NCBI RefSeq assembly: GCF_040215725.1
Contig: NZ_CP157967.1
Span: forward strand, 3,008,501-3,072,500
DNA length: 64,000 nt
From: Rhizobium sp. ZPR4
GTDB taxonomy: Bacteria > Pseudomonadota > Alphaproteobacteria > Rhizobiales > Rhizobiaceae
Reading direction: 5' to 3'
Position numbers and translations under genes: made by a program. Under the pieces are notes generated by a model, which worked only from the letters and a program-made list of their open reading frames with translations, was not told the origin of the DNA and did no database searches. Shown piece after piece: positions 9,627 to 16,543 of this stretch; position 1 is the first letter of the stretch; each line of letters begins with the position of its first letter.

Positions 9627-9635
9627 AGCATTCTC

Positions 9636-10277
9636 GTGGATTTCATACCCAGCCTGCCGACCCTTCTTGCCTTTTCCGCAGCGAGCCTGCTGCTGGCGAT
9701 GACACCAGGCCCAGACATGACGCTGTCGATCAGCCGCGCGCTGGCGCAGGGCAAGAAAGCAGCGCTGTTCGTCGTGCTCGGCACCACGCTCGGCGTCGTG
9801 GTCCATACCTGCCTGGTAGCTTTCGGCATTTCCGCGCTGATTACGGCCTCACCCGTCGCCTTCACCGTCCTGAAGACCGGCGGTGCCGCCTATCTGCTCT
9901 GGCTGGCAATCCAGGCGATCCGCTTCGGCTCCAGCCTGTCGGTCAAGAAGGTCGACGCCGTCAACGGAACGCCATTCGCCAACATTTCGAACGGCTTCTG
10001 GGTCAATCTCCTGAACCCCAAGGTCATCATCTTCTTCATGACCTTCCTGCCGCAATTCGTGACCGCCGGCGACCCCGCCGTCACGCATAAGCTGCTCTTC
10101 CTCGGCTTCTTCTTCATCGCCATCGGCATGCCGGTCAACACGCTGGTCGTTCTCGCCGCCGACGGTCTGTCGTCGTGGCTGCAGAGGAACCGCGGCGTGA
10201 TGCGCGGCCTCGACTACGCCTTTGCCGGCGTCTTTTCGATTTTCGCGGTGAAAATCTTCTTCACTCAGGCTCGTTGA
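9636..10277 (+). CDS. LysE/RhtB family exporter
   Basis: A 213-residue membrane protein with about six hydrophobic segments. It carries the family signature LAMTPGPDMTLSISRALAQG and the central FWVNLLNPKVIIFFMTFLPQF motif of RhtB/LysE exporters, which pump out amino acids or homoserine-lactone-like compounds. The start is GTG at 9636, with GGAG 7 bases upstream; the long frame open before it only covers the end of the SDR gene. The preceding hairpin may control its translation. Its 3' end overlaps the next, convergent gene by 17 bases. Confidence 0.85.
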   Translation: MDFIPSLPTLLAFSAASLLLAMTPGPDMTLSISRALAQGKKAALFVVLGTTLGVVVHTCLVAFGISALITASPVAFTVLKTGGAAYLLWLAIQAIRFGSSLSVKKVDAVNGTPFANISNGFWVNLLNPKVIIFFMTFLPQFVTAGDPAVTHKLLFLGFFFIAIGMPVNTLVVLAADGLSSWLQRNRGVMRGLDYAFAGVFSIFAVKIFFTQAR

Positions 10278-10677
10278 TGATCGGATAGCGGCCGGCGATC
10301 AACCAGTAAACGGTGGCGCAGGCAGCCCCTAGGAAGGCGAAGCAGACTGCAATCGTGATCAGATTGAGGGTCTGCGGCTTTTCCATGGCGCCGGAAATCA
10401 ATATGGACGCCACTGCCGACAACACCGAGCCATAGATCGCATACCCGAACCAGCGGCGGACCCCACGCCATTCCATGATGGGAATGACGACGAGAGATGG
10501 CAGAATGCTGACGATCATTGCAGCCTTGGTCATCTCGAAGGTCAGCGCCAGAAGCTCCGGCGCCCCGCTCCCCGGTAGGGTGTAGGCGGCAACGCAGGCG
10601 AGCACGAAGCCCATCAGGGCGCAAGCGGCGAGATAGCCCCACAAGAGGCGTATCGGCTTGCGCAGTCCAAGGAGCAT
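10261..10677 (-). CDS. Small four-helix membrane protein, function unknown
   Basis: A 138-residue protein with four clear hydrophobic segments (from about residues 12, 47, 80 and 108) and short charged loops. I do not recognise a characterised family. The ATG at 10677 is only 5 bases beyond the rlmN stop, and GAGGAT overlapping that stop acts as ribosome site, so it is translated from the rlmN message. Nothing in the sequence suggests a catalytic role. Confidence 0.75.
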   Translation of the reverse strand: MLLGLRKPIRLLWGYLAACALMGFVLACVAAYTLPGSGAPELLALTFEMTKAAMIVSILPSLVVIPIMEWRGVRRWFGYAIYGSVLSAVASILISGAMEKPQTLNLITIAVCFAFLGAACATVYWLIAGRYPIINEPE

Positions 10678-10682
10678 CGATC

Positions 10683-11918
10683 TCAATCCTCGCCGTGATT
10701 GGCGATCATCATCGCTTCGAAGGCCAATCGCTCCGTCTTGCGCATGCGCTCGGATTCCGACTTCAGCTGACCGCAAGCGGCGAGAATATCGCGGCCGCGC
10801 GGCGTGCGGATCGGCGAGGCATAGCCGGCCGAATTGATGAAATCGGCGAACTTCTCGATCTGCTCCCAGTCGGAACACTGGTAGTTCGTGCCGGGCCAGG
10901 GATTGAAGGGGATCAGGTTGATCTTGGCCGGAATGCCCTTCAGCAGTTGGATCAGCCCCTTCGCATCCTCAAGGCTGTCATTGACGCCCTTCAGCATCAC
11001 ATATTCGAAGGTGATGCGGCGCGCGTTGGAAAGGCCGGGATAGGCGCGGCAGGCGTCCATCAGCTCCTTCAGCGGATACTTCTTGTTGATCGGCACCAGC
11101 ATGTCGCGCAGATCATCGCGCACCGCATGCAGCGAGATCGCCAGCATGACACCGATCTCGTCGCCGGTGCGGTAGATTTCCGGCACGACGCCCGAGGTTG
11201 AAAGGGTGATGCGCCGCTTCGAAAGAGAAAGGCCGTCGCCGTCGGATGCGATGAGCAGCGCCGTCTTGACGCTATCAAAATTATAGAGCGGCTCGCCCAT
11301 GCCCATCATGACGATATTGCTGACCTTGCGTCCCTCAGCCGGCATGATCGTGCCCTGCGGCGCCTCGCGATCCGGAAAATCGCCGAGCCGGTCGCGCGCC
11401 AAGAGCAGCTGCGACAGGATTTCTTCCGCCGTCAGGTTGCGCACCAGACGCTGCGTGCCGGTGTGACAGAAGGAACAGGTGAGCGAGCAGCCGACCTGGC
11501 TGGAAATGCAGAGCGTGCCACGCCCCTCTTCCGGGATGTAGACGGCCTCGATCTCGACCGGACGGCCGGCGCCCCGCGGCGGGAAGCGCAGCAGCCATTT
11601 GCGGGTGCCGTCATTGGAGACCTGCTCCTCGACGATCTCGGGACGCGCGATAGTGAAATGCGTCTTCAGCATCTCGCGCATATCCTTCGATACGTTCGCC
11701 ATGGCATCGAAATCGGAGACGCCGCGCACGTAGATCCAGTTCCAGAGCTGGCTGACGCGCATCTTGATCTGCTTGTCGGCAACGCCCTTTTCCCTGAGCG
11801 CGGCACCCATCTCTTCGCGCGTCAGGCCGATCAGCGACGGCTTGGGCGAAAGTTCGACCGGCTGCGACACGGGCATCGGCTTAAGCCTGGTAGGGGTTAT
11901 GACATCGGTGGCGGACAT
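10683..11918 (-). CDS. rlmN: 23S rRNA (adenine2503-C2)/tRNA (adenine37-C2)-methyltransferase RlmN
   Basis: A 411-residue radical-SAM enzyme that methylates C2 of A2503 in 23S rRNA and A37 in some tRNAs. The cluster-binding cysteines form CxxxCxxC in [14 protein letters not shown] (Cys144, 148, 151); a further conserved Cys occurs near the end (ILAACGQL). MGMGEPLYN and the [10 protein letters not shown] segment fit the family. The start at 11918 ([14 protein letters not shown]) is chosen by family length; upstream frame extension is unsupported. It is followed closely by a small membrane-protein gene. Confidence 0.96.
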   Translation of the reverse strand: MSATDVITPTRLKPMPVSQPVELSPKPSLIGLTREEMGAALREKGVADKQIKMRVSQLWNWIYVRGVSDFDAMANVSKDMREMLKTHFTIARPEIVEEQVSNDGTRKWLLRFPPRGAGRPVEIEAVYIPEEGRGTLCISSQVGCSLTCSFCHTGTQRLVRNLTAEEILSQLLLARDRLGDFPDREAPQGTIMPAEGRKVSNIVMMGMGEPLYNFDSVKTALLIASDGDGLSLSKRRITLSTSGVVPEIYRTGDEIGVMLAISLHAVRDDLRDMLVPINKKYPLKELMDACRAYPGLSNARRITFEYVMLKGVNDSLEDAKGLIQLLKGIPAKINLIPFNPWPGTNYQCSDWEQIEKFADFINSAGYASPIRTPRGRDILAACGQLKSESERMRKTERLAFEAMMIANHGED

Positions 11919-12090
11919 AGGATCGTTCCAACGGTTCACATCGGCGATGCCGCAAAAGCTGACGAAAGCTGCGGATGCGGGCAAGGCACGGAAATCTGAA
12001 GATTCATGCGGTGGCGGGACAAGCTGTCTGCCGCGCACCTATCGTTGGCGCGGCCTTTAGCATTAATTTCCGCTCGCGTCATCCCTTTCC

Positions 12091-12149
12091 CTCGAAAGCA
12101 AAGGCTGGCCCTCAAAAGCGAAGGCCGGCCCTCAAAAGCGAAAGGCCGG
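12091..12149. repeat. Three tandem copies of a 20-bp unit
   Basis: Units CTCGAAAGCAAAGGCTGGCC, CTCAAAAGCGAAGGCCGGCC and CTCAAAAGCGAAAGGCCGG follow one another without spacers. The third copy runs into the left arm of the adjacent terminator, so the array probably arose by tandem copying of the terminator edge. Confidence 0.75.
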
Positions 12150-12166
12150 TCGACATGACCGGCCTT
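12142..12166 (-). terminator. Terminator of the IalB-like gene
   Basis: AAGGCCGGTC and GACCGGCCTT form a perfect 10-bp stem around a 5-base loop. On the minus strand it is followed by a T-rich stretch, suiting termination of the gene that ends at 12226. Confidence 0.8.
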
Positions 12167-12225
12167 GTTCATTGCGGTCGCGGCAACGGGAGGATCACAT
12201 TACCGTGATCCCTCGGCCCTCGATC

Positions 12226-12789
12226 TTATTTGCAGTTTTCGATCTGCTTCAGCGCAGCGCTGACACCCTTCAGCGAATAGGTGTAGGAGGTGGCGGTGCC
12301 CTTCTTCGAAGTTGCCGAAACCTTCAGCGAATGGCCCGATTTCAGCGCGGCGACCAGCGCCGGCTCCTGCGCGGCATTCTCGACCCATGCGGCCTTGTCC
12401 TTGGTGAACATCACGAAGGTCTTGTTGTCGATGACGACGTTGACCTTGGAGTTGTCCTTGAGGGGATAGCCCATCATCGCCTGCGGCTCGTAGGAGATGT
12501 TCTGGCCCGGACGCTGCGACACGATGAAGAAATTGTCGCCGTGGTCGATGCCCGTCGTCGGCGCCTTGGCCGTCGGCACGGAAAGAACGTAACATACCTT
12601 GCCGCCAGCGGACTGGTAAGAATACGCGCCCCAGGCGTCGAACTGCTGAATGCGCGTGGGAGCTGCCGGCGCCGCCGCTGCTGCGGCCGGTGCCTGCTGC
12701 GTCTGCTTCTGCTTCTTGGTCTGCGCGGACGCGATGCCGGTTCCGGCCAGAACGAGCGAGAGGGCGATTGCGAAGCTTTTTACAAACAT
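12226..12789 (-). CDS. Invasion-associated locus B (IalB)-family exported protein
   Basis: A 187-residue protein with a signal peptide (hydrophobic core FAIALSLVLAGTGIASA, cleavage likely before Gln24), then a low-complexity linker rich in Lys, Gln, Ala and Pro, and a C-terminal domain of IalB type with paired cysteines (VCYVLS near the start of the domain and the final ENCK). IalB-family proteins are periplasmic and common in rhizobia; in Bartonella and Brucella they are linked to host interaction, but the biochemical role is unclear. The start at 12789 has AGGAA 4-8 bases upstream. It is closed by a strong hairpin. Confidence 0.75.
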   Translation of the reverse strand: MFVKSFAIALSLVLAGTGIASAQTKKQKQTQQAPAAAAAAPAAPTRIQQFDAWGAYSYQSAGGKVCYVLSVPTAKAPTTGIDHGDNFFIVSQRPGQNISYEPQAMMGYPLKDNSKVNVVIDNKTFVMFTKDKAAWVENAAQEPALVAALKSGHSLKVSATSKKGTATSYTYSLKGVSAALKQIENCK

Positions 12790-13121
12790 GGTTTCCTGCC
12801 GATTTCTTGCGGTCCAGAGCTCATGGCGATTCGATTGACGCACGCCTATGCTCGTGAGCTGCCTTATTTTGACTTTATTCAGGTTACCAAACCGTCAACG
12901 GAGCGCTGCCCGCCACTGGCTCCGTGCCATTTCAACCCAGGTATCGCACTAAGCTTGAAAGGCACCAGAAGGAATTGGAAAACCCGGATGGTTGAGTACC
13001 ACCCAACGGATTCGATTTAAGACAGAAAGATTCAGGCAAGAATTTGACCTCGCTAAAATCAGGGAGGCCTCATAAATCTCTGGAAAGCCGAGAGGATTCA
13101 GATCAGCCTCCGAAATGGGCG

Positions 13122-13511
13122 TTATGCCGTCTTCAAGGTCTCTGGCTCGTTCTCCAAAGCCCGGTCAGCTGCGTCATAATGCTCCTGCCGGATATGGCCC
13201 CGGATCATGCTGAAGGCGAGCGTCAGCACCGCGACGTCATCCGAATAGCCGATGACGGCAAAAAAATCGGGAATGATGTCGATGGGCATGACGAAATAGC
13301 CGAGTGCGGCCAGCAATATGCCGCGAACGCGGGTCGGCGTCTGCGGGTCGAGCGCGCAATAGAAGGCAGCAACGACGTCACGCGAGAACGGGATATGGCG
13401 AGCCGCCTTCCGCAAGGTCGGCCAGAATTTTCTGCGCACCGATTTCTCCTGCTCTTTTTGGGTCTCTTCGTCACCAGGCATCAGGATTTCCCCGTACTTG
13501 ATGTCATCCAT
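13122..13511 (-). CDS. DUF1232 (YkvA-like) protein
   Basis: A 129-residue protein. The DUF1232 core is plain: DPQTPTRVRGILLAALGYF followed by MPIDIIPDFF and GYSDDVAVL, with one or two hydrophobic stretches that suggest membrane association. The function of the family is unknown. The start at 13511 has GAGGTGA upstream; the longer frame to 13556 has no such site. It lies 66 bases downstream of the pterin dehydratase gene on the same strand and could share its message. Confidence 0.82.
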   Translation of the reverse strand: MDDIKYGEILMPGDEETQKEQEKSVRRKFWPTLRKAARHIPFSRDVVAAFYCALDPQTPTRVRGILLAALGYFVMPIDIIPDFFAVIGYSDDVAVLTLAFSMIRGHIRQEHYDAADRALENEPETLKTA

Positions 13512-13577
13512 TCCATTCACCTCTAGCAAGGCCCGGCGCCCGGGCCGTGTAAACATATGGTGATCGCTCCTGGCGAT

Positions 13578-13883
13578 TCAATCGATCCGGCGGGCAGCCG
13601 CCTTTTCCATCGCCTTGGCGAGCTTGACGTCATGGTCGGTCAGGCCGCCGGCATCATGCGTCGTCAGCTTCACCTCGACACGGGAATAGACGTTGAACCA
13701 TTCCGGATGATGGTTGAATTTTTCGGCGGCAAGGGCAGCTTCCGTCATGAAGCCGAAAGCTTCGACGAAGTTGCGGAACTTGAAGGTCTTCGAAATCGAA
13801 AGCCCGTCGGCCGCAAGCGCCCAGCCGGCAAGCTCCGCAAGATTTTCATCGATTGCCGCACGGTCCAGCTTTTCGTATTTCAT
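13578..13883 (-). CDS. phhB: Pterin-4a-carbinolamine dehydratase
   Basis: A 101-residue enzyme that dehydrates 4a-hydroxytetrahydropterin, recycling the cofactor of aromatic amino-acid hydroxylases. The family pattern is complete: EKFNHHPEW (His58, His59), [12 protein letters not shown] (His76) and [10 protein letters not shown]. The length is standard. AGGAG lies about 9 bases upstream of the start. No phenylalanine hydroxylase gene is nearby, so its partner must be elsewhere or its role may differ. Confidence 0.93.
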   Translation of the reverse strand: MKYEKLDRAAIDENLAELAGWALAADGLSISKTFKFRNFVEAFGFMTEAALAAEKFNHHPEWFNVYSRVEVKLTTHDAGGLTDHDVKLAKAMEKAAARRID

Positions 13884-13900
13884 GGCAAGTCACTCCTCTC

Positions 13901-13999
13901 GAGCGCGGTTCAACTCTTCACGGAATCTCCGAACCGCTCTACTTTGTTATTCTCACGCAATTCCGAACAGAAAACCGCTTTGCACTTTTCCTGGAATTA
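13901..13999. repeat. Rhizobial mosaic palindromic element, copy 1
   Basis: Two modules lie head to tail: a GAGCGCGGTTC ... GAACCGCTCT palindrome (13901-13940) and a GCAATTCC ... GGAATTA palindrome (13957-13999) enclosing GAAAACCGC and CACTTTTCC. The same modules recur at 27313-27411 and 55313-55412, in varying order and orientation. It lies just before the tyrosine phosphatase gene. Confidence 0.75.
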
Positions 14000-14022
14000 C
14001 TCTCTAGCGGTGAAACGATAGC

Positions 14023-14505
14023 ATGGATCGTCACAGGGTTCTTTTCGTCTGCGCCGGCAATATCTGCCGGTCGCCCGTCGCCGAGGGCATATTCAGGCAT
14101 CTGGCGGGCGAGGCGGGCCGTGCCGACGAATTCGAAATCGATTCGGCCGGCACCGGCGGCTGGCATCAGGGAGAACGCCCGGATCGCCGCTCGATCGCGG
14201 TCGCGGCCGGTCATGGGATCGATATTTCGGGCCAGCGTGCCCGGCGCATAGAACCCGCCGATTTTGGCAGGTTCGATCTGATCCTGGCAATGGATCAAGA
14301 CAATTTGAAGAACTTGCGCAAGGCAGCACCCGCCGATGCCCTCGGCAAGCTGCATCTCTTCAATACCCTAGCGCTCGGAAGCAACAAAGACATCCCCGAC
14401 CCCTATTACGGAGACCGCGAGGATTTCGAAGCTGTCTATACCATGCTCTTGGCAGGCTGCAGCGCGCTGTTACCCAAGGCCGGGAAGGTGCCGCGGGGTT
14501 CGTGA
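14023..14505 (+). CDS. Low-molecular-weight protein-tyrosine phosphatase
   Basis: A 160-residue cytoplasmic phosphatase. The P-loop C-X5-R-S is VCAGNICRSP (Cys10, Arg16), and the general-acid aspartate lies in DIPDPYYGD. The family removes phosphate from tyrosine; bacterial members often act on exopolysaccharide-related tyrosine kinases, but none is adjacent here. The palindromic element upstream leaves little room for a promoter close to the start. Its last 70 bases overlap the 3' end of thpR on the other strand. Confidence 0.9.
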   Translation: MDRHRVLFVCAGNICRSPVAEGIFRHLAGEAGRADEFEIDSAGTGGWHQGERPDRRSIAVAAGHGIDISGQRARRIEPADFGRFDLILAMDQDNLKNLRKAAPADALGKLHLFNTLALGSNKDIPDPYYGDREDFEAVYTMLLAGCSALLPKAGKVPRGS

Positions 14506-15032
14506 AGCGGGAATATCTCTTCGGTGAGATAAGGACCGCCACCGACCGATTCGCGGGATGACAGAAGCACGAAGCGCCCGACCGTGAACGGCTGAGTGTA
14601 GAAATTGCCGCGACCGGAGAGATAGTGCACGACGTCGTCGACCCGCGAGGACTTCAACCTGGCAAGCGTGACATGTGGCGTGAACTTGCGGGGATCCGGC
14701 TGCAGACCGATGCGCTGGCAGATGCGCTCGATCTCGCCCTGCAGGGCGAACATATCAGGCGTCTGCGAGACCCCGGCCCAAACCGAATGCGGTTTCTTGG
14801 AGCCGAAGGAACCGATGCCCTCCAGCCGAAGCTGGAATTCAGGTCGATCTATCCGGTCCAGACGGTCGACGATCTCATCCGCCGTGCGGCCATCGACATC
14901 GCCGATGAAGCGCAAGGTAATGTGATAATTTTCAACGTCGATCCACCTGGCTCCCGGGAGACCACCGCGCAACAATGACAGGCTCATGGCCGCATTGCGC
15001 GGAATTTCGAGGGCGGTAAAAAGTCTCGGCAT
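14436..15032 (-). CDS. thpR: RNA 2',3'-cyclic phosphodiesterase (LigT/ThpR family)
   Basis: A 198-residue 2H-phosphoesterase. Both catalytic H-x-T motifs are present, NYHITLRFIG near residue 40 and PHVTLARL near residue 128, as needed to open 2',3'-cyclic phosphates on RNA. The start at 15032 (MPRLFTALEIP) has GGGGAG 8 bases upstream. The C-terminus runs about 24 codons into the opposite strand of the phosphatase gene, giving a convergent coding overlap. Confidence 0.9.
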   Translation of the reverse strand: MPRLFTALEIPRNAAMSLSLLRGGLPGARWIDVENYHITLRFIGDVDGRTADEIVDRLDRIDRPEFQLRLEGIGSFGSKKPHSVWAGVSQTPDMFALQGEIERICQRIGLQPDPRKFTPHVTLARLKSSRVDDVVHYLSGRGNFYTQPFTVGRFVLLSSRESVGGGPYLTEEIFPLHEPRGTFPALGNSALQPAKSMV

Positions 15033-15100
15033 GACGAGCACTCCCCGAATCTCTTGCAGGTATAGGTAGGGAATCACGCATTTGCAGTCGGTGCAAGCAT

Positions 15101-15751
15101 CTATTTCGCACCTGCGTCAATCATCCCTACAAAACTCATAACATCAGGCAACATATGCTCGACCATGACATCGACCCCCTTGGGGTTAGGATGCATCCCG
15201 TCCGAGAGCTGCAAATCCGCATGTGTTGCAACACCGTCGAGGAAGAATGGATAGAGCGCGAGCTGGTACTTGTCGGCCAGACGCTTGTAGATCGGGTTGA
15301 ATTTATCGGCATAGTCGGCACCCATGTTCGGCGGCGCCAGCATACCGACGAGAAGGATCGAGATCTTTCTGTCCTTCAACCGCTCGATCATCGTCTCCAG
15401 GTTCTTTTCCGTCTGTTCCGGCGGAATGCCGCGCAGCGCGTCGTTGGCGCCAAGTTCCAGGATCACGCCATCCGTGCCATCTGGCACCGACCAGTCGATG
15501 CGCGAGAGACCGCCCGAGGTCGTATCGCCGGAAACGCCAGCATCGGCGACGGCGATATCGAGCCCCTTGGCCTTCAGCGCCGCCTCAAGCTTGGCGGGAA
15601 AGCCATCGCCGGGCGACAGCTGATAGCCCGCCATCAGGCTGTCGCCGAAGCCGACCAGCTGGATCGTCCGCGCATCGGCAGCATGAACCGCGCCAAACAA
15701 AAGACCGAAAGTGATGACAGCGAATTGAAGCGCAGCAACTTTAAATCCCAT
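15101..15751 (-). CDS. Arylesterase / lysophospholipase L1-like GDSL hydrolase (TesA type)
   Basis: A 216-residue SGNH hydrolase. An N-terminal signal peptide (about residues 1-27, ending AVHAADA) sends it to the periplasm. Block I is FGDSLMAGY (nucleophile Ser38), block III is LELGANDAL and the Asp-His pair is DGMHPNPKG. It should cleave esters or thioesters of fatty acyl chains. GGGAATGG precedes the start at 15751. It is divergent from an ABC exporter gene pair, the same arrangement as tesA/ybbA-ybbP of enteric bacteria, which suggests a linked role in lipid or lipoprotein handling. Confidence 0.9.
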   Translation of the reverse strand: MGFKVAALQFAVITFGLLFGAVHAADARTIQLVGFGDSLMAGYQLSPGDGFPAKLEAALKAKGLDIAVADAGVSGDTTSGGLSRIDWSVPDGTDGVILELGANDALRGIPPEQTEKNLETMIERLKDRKISILLVGMLAPPNMGADYADKFNPIYKRLADKYQLALYPFFLDGVATHADLQLSDGMHPNPKGVDVMVEHMLPDVMSFVGMIDAGAK

Positions 15752-15832
15752 GATCCATTCCCTAAATTCGCTGCTCGGGCCAGTCGCGCCCGCCATTGTC
15801 TCTGATGTTCTCTGATATATAGGGCGTTCGCA

Positions 15833-16543
15833 TTGGCAAAAACCATCATTGAGCTGAAGAAGGCGGATTTGACGCTCGGCAACGCCGCCGCATCGGTCCA
15901 TGTGCTGAAGGGCATCGATCTCACCGTCATAGAGGGTGAGGCCGTCGGTATCGTCGGCCCGTCCGGCTCCGGCAAGTCCACGCTGCTGATGGTGCTGGCC
16001 GGCCTCGAAAAGCTCGACAGCGGCGAACTTCTGATCCGCGACACGCCGCTGCACAGCCTGAGCGAAGATCGCATTGCCGATTTCCGCGGCCGCAACATCG
16101 GCATCGTCTTCCAGTCCTTCCACCTGATCGCCAATATGACAGCGCTGGAAAACGTCGCCGTGCCGCTGGAGCTTGCCAATGTCCGCGATGCCTTCGACAT
16201 CGCGCGGCGTGAGCTGGAAGCGGTGGGACTTGGCGAAAGGCTCAATCACTATCCCGGGCAGCTCTCCGGCGGCGAGCAGCAGCGCGTGGCGATCGCCCGC
16301 GCACTGGCGCCCTCACCGGCCGTTCTGATCGCCGACGAACCCACGGGCAACCTCGACACCGATACCGGCCGGCAGATCGCCGACCTGCTCTTTGCCCAGC
16401 AGGCCGAGCGCGGCACGACCATGCTGCTCGTCACCCACGATCCCGCCCTTGCCGCCCGCTGCTCACGCCAGATCCGCGTCCGCTCCGGCGAGATCGAGAA
16501 CGACAGCGCCCGCACCCGCACCAGCCAGGCGGCGATTGCATGA
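15833..16543 (+). CDS. ABC transporter ATP-binding protein (LolD/YbbA type)
   Basis: A 236-residue ATPase with Walker A GPSGSGKST (42-50), Q-loop FQSFHL, signature LSGGEQQ (144-150) and Walker B VLIADEP (164-170). The HPGQL-like YPGQLSGG and DEPTGNLD are typical of the MacB/LolD branch that works with FtsX-type permeases. The start is TTG with AGGGCG 8 bases upstream. The stop overlaps the permease start (ATGA), so the two are translationally coupled. It is divergent from the esterase gene. Confidence 0.9.
   Translation: MAKTIIELKKADLTLGNAAASVHVLKGIDLTVIEGEAVGIVGPSGSGKSTLLMVLAGLEKLDSGELLIRDTPLHSLSEDRIADFRGRNIGIVFQSFHLIANMTALENVAVPLELANVRDAFDIARRELEAVGLGERLNHYPGQLSGGEQQRVAIARALAPSPAVLIADEPTGNLDTDTGRQIADLLFAQQAERGTTMLLVTHDPALAARCSRQIRVRSGEIENDSARTRTSQAAIA

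Noticed and set aside
12091..12149. Short tandem units as a possible CRISPR array
   Set aside because: The units are only 20 bases, directly adjoining without spacers, and no cas gene is nearby.
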